Shown: one piece after another, positions 27,133-36,408 of the stretch
How the letters are laid out: every line of letters begins with the position of its first letter
How positions within the stretch are numbered: the first letter of the stretch is position 1
Assembly (NCBI RefSeq): GCF_943373825.1
Contig: NZ_CALSBP010000003.1
Coordinates: forward strand, 620,001-684,000
Reading direction: 5' to 3'
Source of the DNA: Aquimarina spinulae
GTDB lineage: Bacteria > Bacteroidota > Bacteroidia > Flavobacteriales > Flavobacteriaceae
DNA: 64,000 bases
The notes under the pieces: model-generated
Told to the model about the DNA's origin: nothing
The model's input: the letters and a program-made list of their open reading frames with translations, nothing else
Database searches by the model: none
Program-made: the position numbers and the translations under genes

Positions 27133-27286
27133 AAAATAATTCTTTTTCAAAACATTTATACAGCAAGAAGAAGTTTTATAAATTTGCCTTTACTAATTAT
27201 CATTTCAATACTCTTGCAAAAAAGACAGAGGAATTAATTAAAAAATAATTAAATCTTGTATTTCGAAATAGATATGAATATATACT

Positions 27287-29677
27287 ATGAAAAAAAATAC
27301 ACTAACCATCTTTTCTTTTTTAATTGTTTTCAATGTTTTTGCACAAAATCAGACTAAAATTGATTCGCTTTTACAGGCACTTGAAACAAATATTTCTGAG
27401 AAAGAAAAAGTTGATACATATAATTTATTGGCCTTGCAGTATAAGGGAGTAGATTCTATTAAAACTTTAAACTATCTCGAACATGCTATAGACTTGGCAA
27501 AAACAATAGATTATTCACATGGAATTATTGACAGTTATATTCAAATAATTGGAATAGCCTTAAAAAAAGGGGATTATAAACAAGGAGTAGATATTGGCAA
27601 TAAAGCGTTAGAGTTAGACAAAAACAACACTTACCCTAAAGGAAAAAGTGGTATCTACAATAATTTAGGAATTATCGCCTACCACCAAGGAGATATTGCT
27701 AAGGCAACTGATTATTTTCTTCAAACATTAAAAATTAGAAAAAAATTAAATGATAAATCAGAAACTGCTAATACACTTAATAATATAGGTATTTTATACG
27801 AAGTCCAAGGGGATTATGTTAAAGCTTTAGAATATCATAAGGAATCCTTAGGAATAAAAAAAGAGCTAAATGACCTAAGCAAAATGGCACTTAGCTATTT
27901 AAATATTGGTGTTTTATATCGAGAACAAAGTAATTACCCACAAGCCTTAGATTATCATTTTAAAGCTATTAAAATTGCTGAACAGCTTGAAAACAAAGAT
28001 CAAATATCACTTTGTTATAATAATATAGGAACTATTTATGCCAAACAAAGCGACAATTCAAAAGCTATAGAATATTATTCAAAATCTTTATGTATAGATA
28101 TAGAACTAGGACACAAAAAAGGGGTTGCTATTAATCAAATTGATTTAGGTTCTGTACATAGCGATCAAGGTAATTATACAGAAGCTTTGCGTTATTATTT
28201 TAAGTCGGTAGATGTCCTTGAGGAAATAAACGACAAGGCTAGTATAGCCTTTGGCTATAATAATATTGGTAGTATTTATCAGGAGATGAATAGTATAACT
28301 CAAGCTTTTGAATATTTTTTTAAAGCCTTAAAAATTGCTGAAGACATTAATGATAAAAATCAGATTTCTTTAATCAATAATCATATTGGAGCCATTTATT
28401 ATATACAAAATAATCCGACAAAAGCATTAGAACACTTTTTTACGTCTTTAAAAATTGCAGAAGAACTAAATAACAAAGAATTTATTGCTGTAAATTCTGT
28501 AGATATTGGCCGCGTTTATGTATATCAAAAAAAGTATCCTAAGGCTTTAGACCATTCATTAAAAGGTCTTAAAGTTAGTCGTGAAATTGGAGATAAATTA
28601 ACCTTAAGTAAAGCTTTAATAACCATAGGAACGATTGATTGGAAATTAAAAAAATATACTCAAGCCAAAGAATATTTTACAGAAGGTATTAAGCTTGCTC
28701 AGGCGATCAAAAACCAAACTTATCTAAGAGATGCAACAAAAACCCTTGTTGAAGTAGAGAAAGCATTAGGCAATCATAAAGCTGCATTAGTATCTTATGA
28801 ATTGTATCATGCCACTTATGATTCTCTACTCGGCGAAGAAAAATCAAAACAATTATCACAATTACAAGTACAATACGAAACTGAGAAAAAGGAACAGGAA
28901 ATCAAGAGTTTAGCACAGCAAGCTTCGATACAGTCTTTAGAATTAAAGCAAGCTAATTTTAATAAAACCATTTTTGGTATTGTAAGTGTGGTTTTATTGC
29001 TTTTGGGGTTAGTATTGTATTTGGTAAACAGGCAAAAAAGATTAGCATTACAACAAAGAGCACAGGATATAGAACAAAACCTACTGCGTGTGCAGATGAA
29101 TCCGCATTTTATTTTTAATGCCATGACTTCTATACAGGATTATATGAATCAGGGAGATGCTAAACAAGCCAGTATGTATCTCGTAAAATTCTCGAAACTC
29201 ATTCGACAAGTATTAGACAACTCAAGAAGTGAGTTTATTAGCCTGGATCAGGAAATTAACATGCTCGATAATTACTTAAGTATTCAAAACTTAAAACGTG
29301 ATCAACCATTTAATTTTAAGATTGAAGTGGACGATGATTTAATTACTGATGAAATTGCCATCCCTCCTATGTTTGCGCAACCTTTTGTAGAAAATGCCAT
29401 AGAGCATGGTGTTACTACTATAAAAGAAGGAGCTACTATCCATATACATTTTTCGATGGAAGGAGACTATTTGGTCTTAAAAATATTGGATAATGGATCT
29501 GGGATAGAAGAAGCTATAAAGGTAAAACGTAAAGATCATGTATCTCATGCTATAAAAATAACAGAAGAACGTATCGATCTCTATCGTAAAATGCGAAAGA
29601 AAAAAATTGCATTTAACATCCAAGACCTTTCTCAAGGTACACAAGTAACGTTTAATTTACCATTTCAATACATATAA
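27287..29677 (+). CDS. TPR sensor histidine kinase, LytS/YehU type (copy 2)
   Basis: This 796-residue paralogue has the same architecture: signal peptide (NVFAQ), about ten TPRs (residues 40-490), coiled coil, one transmembrane helix, and His_kinase with His607 in QMNPHFIFNAM and N-box PFVENAIEHG. The TPR sensor part differs strongly from copy 1, while the kinase part is almost identical. The stop codon abuts the ATG of the LytTR regulator (29678) without a gap, showing a kinase/regulator pair with coupled translation. The sensor probably binds periplasmic protein or peptide partners through TPRs; the signal is unknown. Confidence 0.94.
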   Translation: MKKNTLTIFSFLIVFNVFAQNQTKIDSLLQALETNISEKEKVDTYNLLALQYKGVDSIKTLNYLEHAIDLAKTIDYSHGIIDSYIQIIGIALKKGDYKQGVDIGNKALELDKNNTYPKGKSGIYNNLGIIAYHQGDIAKATDYFLQTLKIRKKLNDKSETANTLNNIGILYEVQGDYVKALEYHKESLGIKKELNDLSKMALSYLNIGVLYREQSNYPQALDYHFKAIKIAEQLENKDQISLCYNNIGTIYAKQSDNSKAIEYYSKSLCIDIELGHKKGVAINQIDLGSVHSDQGNYTEALRYYFKSVDVLEEINDKASIAFGYNNIGSIYQEMNSITQAFEYFFKALKIAEDINDKNQISLINNHIGAIYYIQNNPTKALEHFFTSLKIAEELNNKEFIAVNSVDIGRVYVYQKKYPKALDHSLKGLKVSREIGDKLTLSKALITIGTIDWKLKKYTQAKEYFTEGIKLAQAIKNQTYLRDATKTLVEVEKALGNHKAALVSYELYHATYDSLLGEEKSKQLSQLQVQYETEKKEQEIKSLAQQASIQSLELKQANFNKTIFGIVSVVLLLLGLVLYLVNRQKRLALQQRAQDIEQNLLRVQMNPHFIFNAMTSIQDYMNQGDAKQASMYLVKFSKLIRQVLDNSRSEFISLDQEINMLDNYLSIQNLKRDQPFNFKIEVDDDLITDEIAIPPMFAQPFVENAIEHGVTTIKEGATIHIHFSMEGDYLVLKILDNGSGIEEAIKVKRKDHVSHAIKITEERIDLYRKMRKKKIAFNIQDLSQGTQVTFNLPFQYI
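28754..29677 (+). repeat. 924-bp near-identical block shared by the two kinases
   Basis: Bases 28754-29677 align without gaps to 26209-27132, with most differences silent. The block begins at GTAGAGAAAGCATT, inside the last TPR, and runs to the stop codon. Confidence 0.9.
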
Positions 29678-30427
29678 ATGAAAGTAGTCCTAATAGAAGA
29701 TAATCCAGCGGCAAGAAGAAATTTTTTAGAATTACTTAATGAGTATTGTCCTACTATAGATTTTATAGGAGAAGCGACAAATGTAGCAGAAGGAGTTGCC
29801 CTAATTACGTCTAGTAAGCCAGATCTTGTATTTCTAGATATCGAGATGCCAGATGGTACCGGGTTTGATGTATTACGAAAATTACCAGAAATCAATTTCC
29901 AGGTAATATTTGCTTCTTCTCATGAAAAATATGCACTAAGGGCAATAAAATTTAGCGCCTTGGATTATCTCCTGAAACCTATTGATCCAGAAGAACTTGT
30001 AGAAGCTGTCCAAAAGGCAAAATCTGATTTTGAGCATCATAAGACACCACAGAGAGTACAAACGCTTATAGATAATATAAGTGATCAATCAAAAGAACCT
30101 ACTCGTTTGGTTCTAAAAGATAAATATGGTATTCAGATTGTATTTGTTAAAGATATCGTGCATCTGGAAGCAAGTGGTAGTTACACCAAATTTTTCATCC
30201 ATAATCAGGATAGCTTACTTGTATCTAAAGGACTTAAAGAATATGAAAATATGCTTTCTTCGCAACATTTTTTTAGATGTCATCAATCTCATTTAGTAAA
30301 TCTCGATTATTTATTAAGATATGATAAACGAGAAGGAGATTATCTGGTATTAAAAGATAAAAGTAAAATTCCGCTGGCTACCAGAAAAAAAGAAATTTTA
30401 CTGAAGTTAATAAATGACCTCAATTAA
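29678..30427 (+). CDS. LytTR-family response regulator
   Basis: The 249-residue regulator has a CheY-like receiver (residues 1-118) with acidic pocket Glu7-Asp8, phospho-acceptor Asp54 in VFLDIEMPDG, the switch residue in FASSHEKYAL and Lys100 in DYLLKPID. A LytTR DNA-binding domain follows (about 145-245; IVHLEASGSYTKFFI, FFRCHQSHLVNLDYL). It is a cytoplasmic transcription factor activated by the kinase encoded directly upstream; the near-identical kinase domain of copy 1 should be able to use it too. Targets cannot be read here. Confidence 0.95.
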   Translation: MKVVLIEDNPAARRNFLELLNEYCPTIDFIGEATNVAEGVALITSSKPDLVFLDIEMPDGTGFDVLRKLPEINFQVIFASSHEKYALRAIKFSALDYLLKPIDPEELVEAVQKAKSDFEHHKTPQRVQTLIDNISDQSKEPTRLVLKDKYGIQIVFVKDIVHLEASGSYTKFFIHNQDSLLVSKGLKEYENMLSSQHFFRCHQSHLVNLDYLLRYDKREGDYLVLKDKSKIPLATRKKEILLKLINDLN

Positions 30428-30497
30428 TGTTTTAATAACTATTAAACCTCAGACTACTAATTTTATTTTTAACTTTAGTGCAAATTAATTTTGCAAT

Positions 30498-31166
30498 ATG
30501 ACCAAACAGGAAAAGGTAGATTTTACTATTAAGACACTTCAGGAATTATATCCTAAAATACCAATCCCATTAGATCATAAAGACCCTTATACTTTACTCA
30601 TTGCGGTATTAATGAGTGCGCAAAGTACAGATGTAAGAGTGAACAAAATCACTCCACTCTTATTTGACAGAGCAGATAATCCACATGCAATGATTCGGTT
30701 ATCTGTAGAAGAGATTCGGGAAATTATAAAACCAGTAGGTTTAAGCCCTATGAAAGCCAAAGGAATTTATGGACTATCACATATATTGATCGACAAGCAT
30801 AATGGCGAGGTTCCTCAAAGTTTTGAATCCCTAGAAGCATTGCCTGCTGTTGGTCATAAAACCGCTAGTGTAGTTATGTCTCAAGCATTTGGCGTACCTG
30901 CATTTCCTGTAGATACACATATTCATAGATTAATGTATAGATGGGGGTTTACCAATGGTAAAAACGTTACGCAGACCGAAAAAGATGCCAAGAGGCTATT
31001 CCCAAAAAAACTATGGAATGATCTGCATCTTCAAATCATATGGTACGGTAGAGAATATTCTCCTGCAAGAGGCTGGGATCTAGATAAAGATATCATTACC
31101 AAAACTATAGGTAGAAAAACTGTTTTAGACGAGTACCAAAAAGCAAAAAGGCCTATTAAAAAATAG
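30498..31166 (+). CDS. nth: Endonuclease III-like DNA glycosylase lacking the Fe-S cluster
   Basis: The 222-residue protein has the HhH-GPD fold with helix-hairpin-helix LPAVGHKTASVV containing catalytic Lys121, and Asp139 in PVDTHIHR. It removes oxidised pyrimidines and nicks AP sites in base excision repair. E. coli Nth ends in a four-cysteine cluster loop; here the matching region reads IIWYGREYSPARGWDLDKDI and the whole protein has no cysteine, so no [4Fe-4S] cluster can form. I recall the same feature in other flavobacterial Nth proteins. The stop codon lies within its own terminator hairpin. Confidence 0.93.
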   Translation: MTKQEKVDFTIKTLQELYPKIPIPLDHKDPYTLLIAVLMSAQSTDVRVNKITPLLFDRADNPHAMIRLSVEEIREIIKPVGLSPMKAKGIYGLSHILIDKHNGEVPQSFESLEALPAVGHKTASVVMSQAFGVPAFPVDTHIHRLMYRWGFTNGKNVTQTEKDAKRLFPKKLWNDLHLQIIWYGREYSPARGWDLDKDIITKTIGRKTVLDEYQKAKRPIKK

Positions 31167-31173
31167 GCCTTTT
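31146..31173. terminator. Bidirectional terminator overlapping the nth stop
   Basis: AAAAGGCCTATT (31146-31157) pairs with AATAGGCCTTTT (31162-31173). The left arm encodes the last Nth residues; the small leftward gene ends 7 bp beyond. Confidence 0.88.
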
Positions 31174-31179
31174 ATAAGT

Positions 31180-31326
31180 TTAATTTAAAATCGTTTCAAA
31201 CTTAAGATTGTTATATTCTACAACCTGTAACGATTTTGAATAGTTTAGAAGAAAATCTATTGTTCTTCTGCTTGGTACTAAATGTTTTTCTTCTTTTTTA
31301 GAAGACTTAAAGTAAAATTTTGCCAT
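31180..31326 (-). CDS. Small conserved flavobacterial protein (48 aa)
   Basis: The start is at MAKFYFKSSKKEEKH; an upstream ATG would add 15 residues that do not look conserved. The basic N-terminus is followed by VPSRRTIDFLLNYSKSLQVVEY, an amphipathic helix-like segment. I recall similar short proteins in other Flavobacteriaceae next to an ECF sigma gene, though I cannot verify it here. It lies 74 bp downstream of the sigma factor on the same strand and may share its transcript. Function unknown. Confidence 0.68.
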   Translation of the reverse strand: MAKFYFKSSKKEEKHLVPSRRTIDFLLNYSKSLQVVEYNNLKFETILN

Positions 31327-31400
31327 ATTATATAATCTTAAATTTAAAGGGTTATATAAGGATAACGGCACTAATTCTGCTTTATTGTATAAAAAAGTGA

Positions 31401-31985
31401 TTAATTTGTTAAAACAATATTATTTTTTTCTATTACTTTTCTTAAATTAATTAAAGCATATCGCATTCTACCAAGAGCAGTGTTTATACTTACACCGGTT
31501 TTATCAGATATTTCTTTAAAACTCATGTCTCTATACATACGCATTATTAAGACTTCTTTCTGGTCATCTGGTAATTCCTGAATCAAATTACGCAAATCTT
31601 CTTCTACCTGATCTTTTATTAATCTCTTTTCAGCATTTAGATTTCCATCACTGATTACAGAGAAAATACTAAACTCTCCATTATCTTCGAATTTTGGCAT
31701 ACGATTTCCTTTTCTAAAGTGATCAATTACCAAATTATGGGCAATACGCATTACCCAAGGAAGAAATTTCCCTTCTTCGTTATATTTTCCGTTTTTTAAT
31801 GTTCGGATTACTTTAATAAAAGTATCCTGAAAAATATCTTCAGAGACATCTCTATCAAAAACTTTTGAATAAATAAAACTGTAAATACGTTGCTTATGAC
31901 GTTCGATAAGGACAGAAAGGGCACATTCGTCTCCTTTAATGTAGTTATTAACCAGAACTGCGTCTGTTAGGGTGTAATTTTTCAT
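31401..31985 (-). CDS. ECF-type RNA polymerase sigma factor
   Basis: The start is placed at MKNYTLTDAVLV (194 aa), not at an ATG nine codons upstream. Region 2 covers about residues 20-90, with the conserved DVSEDIFQDTFIKV and the -10 recognition/melting segment FLPWVMRIAHNLVIDHFRK. Region 4 (about 125-185) has LPDDQKEVLIMRMYRDMSFKEIS and the helix-turn-helix SINTALGRMRYALINLRK. No anti-sigma gene is adjacent. This looks like a housekeeping-type flavobacterial sigma-70 family member conserved upstream of uvrA rather than a FecI-like uptake regulator. Confidence 0.93.
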   Translation of the reverse strand: MKNYTLTDAVLVNNYIKGDECALSVLIERHKQRIYSFIYSKVFDRDVSEDIFQDTFIKVIRTLKNGKYNEEGKFLPWVMRIAHNLVIDHFRKGNRMPKFEDNGEFSIFSVISDGNLNAEKRLIKDQVEEDLRNLIQELPDDQKEVLIMRMYRDMSFKEISDKTGVSINTALGRMRYALINLRKVIEKNNIVLTN

Positions 31986-32196
31986 ACCTTGACTATTATT
32001 TAGTACAAACAAGCGTGGGGCTCGTGCTATGTTAAACTTTTAAAGTAAAGGTATGCTATAGGCAGTTTTGTTTAAATTTTGGTTCCTTAATTAGGGGCTA
32101 ATATAATAACATTCATTGAATTTCAAACAATTTCTTGTTAATTTTTTTAACTAAACTTTCAATCTATATAGGTTATAATACTTGTTTAGTAATCCT

Positions 32197-32204
32197 TATC
32201 TTTG
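32197..32204 (+). promoter_or_regulatory. -7 promoter box of uvrA
   Basis: TATCTTTG fits TAnnTTTG, 21 bp before the ATG. No clear TTG is seen at the expected -33 distance. Confidence 0.4.
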
Positions 32205-32225
32205 CGCTCTTACCGCATATTTACT

Positions 32226-35006
32226 ATGATTCAAGACATTACAACCTTAGATCCAAAAGAGAATATAATTATTAAAGGAGCTAAACTTCACAACCTGAAA
32301 GATTTAGACGCCGTTATTCCTAGAAACAAACTAGTAGTCATTACAGGATTATCTGGTTCTGGTAAATCTAGTTTAGCTTTTGATACTTTATATGCCGAAG
32401 GGCAACGCAGATATGTAGAAAGCCTTTCGTCTTATGCCAGGCAGTTTTTAGGACGGCTTAATAAACCCAAAGTAGATTACATAAAAGGTATAGCACCAGC
32501 AATTGCAATAGAGCAAAAAGTAAACTCTACCAATCCAAGATCTACTGTCGGTACTACCACAGAAATATATGATTATTTGAAATTACTTTTTGCCAGAATT
32601 GGTAAAACCTATTCCCCTATCACGGGTAACCAGGTAAAAAAAGATAGCGTAACCGATGTTATCGAATACATAAAATCTTTTGAAGATGGTGAAAAACTAT
32701 TGCTCCTCTCTCCTATTCATATCGAAGAAGGTCGTACACTAGAAGGAAAATTAAAAGTATTACAACAACAAGGATATGCGCGTATAAAAAACAATGGTAC
32801 TGTAACCAGGATAGAAGATGCTACTATACAAGAAAAAGATGATTTTTATCTGGTTGTCGATCGTATTGTAAAAAGAGATGAAGAAGATTTTTATAATCGC
32901 TTGGCAGATGCTATTGGTTCTGCATTTTTTGAAGGTAAAGGCACTTGTTTTATCGAGACATTAAAGGAAGGTAGCCTAAGACAATTTAGTAATAAATTCG
33001 AATTAGACGGACTCTCTTTCCTCGAACCTAATATACATTTATTTAGTTTTAATAACCCATATGGTGCCTGTCCAGAATGCGAAGGTTATGGTGATGTAAT
33101 TGGTATCGATGAAGATCTTGTTATCCCAAATACTGCATTAAGTGTATTTGAAGGAGCCGTTTTTCCCTGGAAAGGCGATAGTATGGGATGGTATAAAGAA
33201 CAATTGGTAAATAGTGCCTATAAATTTGATTTCCCTATTCATAAACCGTATTTCGAATTATCAGACCAGGACAGAGAACTACTATGGAAAGGAAATGAAT
33301 ATTTTGAAGGTATTACCAGCTTCTTTAAAGAACTAGAAGCCAAAGCGTATAAAATTCAGAATCGGGTAATGCTTTCTCGCTATCGCGGAAAAACGAAATG
33401 TAACACCTGCAAAGGAAAGCGTTTGCGTACAGAAGCAAACTATGTAAAAATTGATGGAGCTACAGTAACAGATTTGGTAGAGAAACCTTTAAACGAATTA
33501 GCAGATTTCTTTAAAAACATTACGCTTAATGAATATGATGCCAAAATTGCTAAGCGCCTTCTTAAAGAAATTAATAGTCGATTAGAGTTTTTACAAAATG
33601 TAGGATTAGAATACTTAACGCTTAATCGTAAATCGAATACACTATCCGGAGGAGAATCGCAACGTATTAACCTGGCAACCTCACTAGGGAGTAGTCTGGT
33701 TGGTTCTATGTATATCCTTGATGAACCCAGTATAGGGCTACATCCAAAAGATACCGAAAAGTTGATTAAAGTACTGCAATCTCTTCGTGATTTAGGAAAT
33801 ACTGTAATTGTCGTAGAGCACGATGAGGATATTATGAAAGCTGCAGATGAAATTATCGATATAGGCCCCGAAGCAGGTACTTATGGAGGTCATGTCGTTG
33901 CAACAGGCCCTTTTGATCAAATCCTGAAAGCAGATTCTCTTACCGCAAAATACCTTAATGGAGCTCTAGAAATCGAAGTTCCCAAAACCCGAAGAACTTC
34001 AAAATACTATGTCGAAATCATAGGTGCACGTGAGAATAACTTAAAAAATATTGATGTAAAAGTTCCTCTCGGAGTCTTTACAGCTATTACAGGAGTATCT
34101 GGTAGTGGTAAGAGTACACTTGTTAAAAAAATCATTTACCCTTCTTTGCTCAAACAATTAGGAGGGTACGGAGAAAAAGCCGGGCAGTTTACAGAACTTA
34201 AAGGCAATTATAGTAATATAAAACATGTAGAGTTTGTAGATCAAAACCCAATTGGTAGATCCTCGCGCTCTAATCCTGTTACTTACATTAAAGCCTATGA
34301 TGATATCCGTAATTTATTTGCTTCCCAAAAATTATCCGGCATTCGTAATTATAAAGCAAAACACTTTTCTTTTAATGTAGATGGTGGTCGATGCGAAACC
34401 TGTAAAGGAGAAGGAGAAGTTACCATAGAGATGCAGTTTATGGCTGATGTACATCTGGAATGTGAAACCTGCGCCGGAAAACGCTTCAAAAAAGATGTTC
34501 TCGAAGTAACATTTCATGATAAAAATATTCATGATATACTCTCGATGACCATAGATAATGCTATTGATTTCTTTTCTGATCATAATCAAACCAAAATACA
34601 GAGGAAACTCCAACCTCTACAAGATGTAGGCTTGGGATATGTACAATTAGGACAGAGTTCTTCTACTCTTTCTGGTGGTGAAGCTCAACGAATTAAACTT
34701 GCTTCCTTTTTGGTAAAAGGAAATACCAAAGACAAAGCATTATTTATCTTTGATGAACCCACTACAGGGCTTCATTTTCATGATATCAAAAAATTGCTCA
34801 AATCTTTTAATGAATTGATTGCAAAAGGGCATTCTATCTTAGTGATAGAACACAATTTAGATCTTGTAAAATGTGCCGATTATATAATTGATCTTGGACT
34901 CGAAGGTGGTAAAAACGGAGGTAATATCATTGCAGAAGGAACACCCGAAGAAATTGTAAAAATCAAGGGATCTTATACAGGAGCATATTTAAAAGAGAAG
35001 TTATAA
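32226..35006 (+). CDS. uvrA: Excinuclease ABC subunit A
   Basis: The start is ATG at MIQDITTLD; an upstream TTG-initiated reading is not needed. The 926-residue protein is the damage-recognition ATPase of nucleotide excision repair. It has two ABC modules: Walker A GLSGSGKSS and GVSGSGKST, signatures LSGGESQR and LSGGEAQR, Walker B ILDEPSIGLHP and IFDEPTTGLHF. Zinc-binding cysteine pairs are CPEC, CNTC, CETCKGEGE and CETCAGKRF. Length and the UvrB-binding insert indicate the main UvrA rather than a shortened UvrA2. It is monocistronic in this window. Confidence 0.97.
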   Translation: MIQDITTLDPKENIIIKGAKLHNLKDLDAVIPRNKLVVITGLSGSGKSSLAFDTLYAEGQRRYVESLSSYARQFLGRLNKPKVDYIKGIAPAIAIEQKVNSTNPRSTVGTTTEIYDYLKLLFARIGKTYSPITGNQVKKDSVTDVIEYIKSFEDGEKLLLLSPIHIEEGRTLEGKLKVLQQQGYARIKNNGTVTRIEDATIQEKDDFYLVVDRIVKRDEEDFYNRLADAIGSAFFEGKGTCFIETLKEGSLRQFSNKFELDGLSFLEPNIHLFSFNNPYGACPECEGYGDVIGIDEDLVIPNTALSVFEGAVFPWKGDSMGWYKEQLVNSAYKFDFPIHKPYFELSDQDRELLWKGNEYFEGITSFFKELEAKAYKIQNRVMLSRYRGKTKCNTCKGKRLRTEANYVKIDGATVTDLVEKPLNELADFFKNITLNEYDAKIAKRLLKEINSRLEFLQNVGLEYLTLNRKSNTLSGGESQRINLATSLGSSLVGSMYILDEPSIGLHPKDTEKLIKVLQSLRDLGNTVIVVEHDEDIMKAADEIIDIGPEAGTYGGHVVATGPFDQILKADSLTAKYLNGALEIEVPKTRRTSKYYVEIIGARENNLKNIDVKVPLGVFTAITGVSGSGKSTLVKKIIYPSLLKQLGGYGEKAGQFTELKGNYSNIKHVEFVDQNPIGRSSRSNPVTYIKAYDDIRNLFASQKLSGIRNYKAKHFSFNVDGGRCETCKGEGEVTIEMQFMADVHLECETCAGKRFKKDVLEVTFHDKNIHDILSMTIDNAIDFFSDHNQTKIQRKLQPLQDVGLGYVQLGQSSSTLSGGEAQRIKLASFLVKGNTKDKALFIFDEPTTGLHFHDIKKLLKSFNELIAKGHSILVIEHNLDLVKCADYIIDLGLEGGKNGGNIIAEGTPEEIVKIKGSYTGAYLKEKL

Positions 35007-35379
35007 TTTTAGCGATATTTTATTATCAAAAGTAATGCCACTCTAACTCGTTGTATGTTCTAATACTTCTTACTTCGTAATTACAAAGTATACAATAGGT
35101 TAATTTGTTACATATTTCATTAATCCGAAATCAATACAACCTACCAAAACATGCAAATTCAAAGTATTTTGAACACTATTTTATAAAATAGTGTCCACTT
35201 AAAAATCCAGCCAAAATTTATATAAATTTTTATAATTCTAATCTCAACAACCAATCAAAATAGAATCATCAGCTACCATTTCTTCAATAAAGAACCATAG
35301 AGAACGAAAATACTTTTTCAAAAAATAACATCCTAAAAAACAATTAATTACAATCAACTTTCAATTTCTTGCAAATTTT
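35007..35379. other. Intergenic region with a 22-bp perfect palindrome
   Basis: No gene is visible between uvrA and the sigma-54-like promoter. At 35173-35194 a perfect palindrome has half-site ACACTATTTTA. Its rotational symmetry and central TA suggest a regulator-binding site or the terminal scar of a mobile element; there is no T-run for a terminator. Confidence 0.45.
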
Positions 35380-35395
35380 TGGCACGCCATTTGAA
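35380..35395 (+). promoter_or_regulatory. Sigma-54-like promoter (-24/-12)
   Basis: TGGCAC-N5-TTGAA matches the RpoN consensus TGGCAC-N5-TTGC except for A in place of C at -12. It lies 68 bp before the ATG. The same element precedes the paralogue at 38818. Confidence 0.5.
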
Positions 35396-35462
35396 ACACT
35401 ACTTATCAAATAGCGGAAGCCGAAAAGCTAATGAGTAGGCATAAACCCAAAACATGTAAGTT

Positions 35463-36116
35463 ATGAGAAAAATGATACTTTTTATTGCAGTATTATTACT
35501 AGTAGGAACGACTGCACAAGCGACCGACCAAAAACACTCGGATCACCAGGATAGGGTTACAAAACGCTATCACCATGCACAACCTATTGTATTTGTAGAG
35601 GGCGGAATAAAGTTTTTTGTGTATCCAGAAGGAGACATTGATTACAGAATCATTAAAAGAAGAGGTAGGTCCCATCATAGAAACTGGAACCATAACGTAT
35701 ATAATACACCAGGTTCATATGCACATCGCAGAAACTATAATAACTTCATTAGATATGATTATTATGGTAGACTAAAAAAGGTAGGACGTAATTATATTAC
35801 ATATGATCGATACAATAGAGTACGTAGAATAGGCTCGATATCTATGAGATATAACAGAAGAGGATTAGTGTATCAAATAGGAGGACTACACATCTACTAT
35901 AAAAAATATGGACGAATAAAATATGTAGAAGGTAATGTTCACTATGATGGTTGTGGGTATTGTGGAATAGACGGATGTTCAATCACTCATTCCCCATACT
36001 ATAACCGAAATTGGAAAAATAAACATTATAAACATAATGACGACGACGATGATGATGGCCATTATTATAAAAATAGAAAAAGAAAAAAAAGATATAGTGA
36101 TAACGATGATGATTAG
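35463..36116 (+). CDS. Exported protein with Tyr-Gly-Arg repeats and charged tail
   Basis: A signal peptide (cleavage near TAQA) leads a 217-residue protein. After VFVEGGIKFFVYPEGDIDY come four degenerate repeats of about 21 residues of form YxxYGRxxxVGxxxIxY (YDYYGRLKKVG, YDRYNRVRRIG, YNRRGLVYQIG, YKKYGRIKYVEG). These are probably beta-hairpins building a small barrel or solenoid. A Cys-rich turn (CGYCGIDGC) and a polyampholyte tail follow (poly-Asp, His, Lys/Arg). It is paralogous to the protein at 38818 and shares its sigma-54-like promoter. No known function; an envelope-stress or surface role is inferred. Confidence 0.78.
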   Translation: MRKMILFIAVLLLVGTTAQATDQKHSDHQDRVTKRYHHAQPIVFVEGGIKFFVYPEGDIDYRIIKRRGRSHHRNWNHNVYNTPGSYAHRRNYNNFIRYDYYGRLKKVGRNYITYDRYNRVRRIGSISMRYNRRGLVYQIGGLHIYYKKYGRIKYVEGNVHYDGCGYCGIDGCSITHSPYYNRNWKNKHYKHNDDDDDDGHYYKNRKRKKRYSDNDDD

Positions 36117-36150
36117 AAAATAGAACGTATAAAGATTGGTTAGTTGTTTA

Positions 36151-36189
36151 AACCCCGTTGCCAGGAGTATTTGGTAGCGGGGTTTTTTA
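36151..36189 (+). terminator. Intrinsic terminator
   Basis: AACCCCG (36151-36157) pairs with CGGGGTT (36178-36184) followed by TTTTAT, 34 bp after the stop of the repeat protein. Confidence 0.82.
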
Positions 36190-36190
36190 T

Positions 36191-36272
36191 TTAGGGCGTT
36201 CGAGCGGGCTATCCGTTGCAATTCCTCGCACGCTATTGCGCACTGTGGGATTTACACTACTATCCCTAACGC
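36191..36272. repeat. Probable dispersed intergenic repeat
   Basis: A GC-richer 82-bp unit begins TTAGGGCGTTCGAGCGGG and ends CTATCCCTAACGC, with TTAGGG/CCCTAA inverted ends. Sequences of this form recur between genes in flavobacterial genomes, from memory; only one copy was seen in this window. Confidence 0.4.
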
Positions 36273-36408
36273 AAAATACATACAATTGATTCATCTCATT
36301 TCTGACTTAAATTTAAAGTGTTGTTAACCTTTTTTCAAGACAGTATGAATATTATATATTTATACCTTATACCAGTAGTCATTTCAATAAATATCAAATC
36401 AAAAAAAT

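Noticed and set aside
30486..30493. TAATTTTG box just before nth, implying a leaderless transcript
   Set aside because: It ends only 4 bp before the ATG and has no -33 partner; more likely a chance match in AT-rich DNA.
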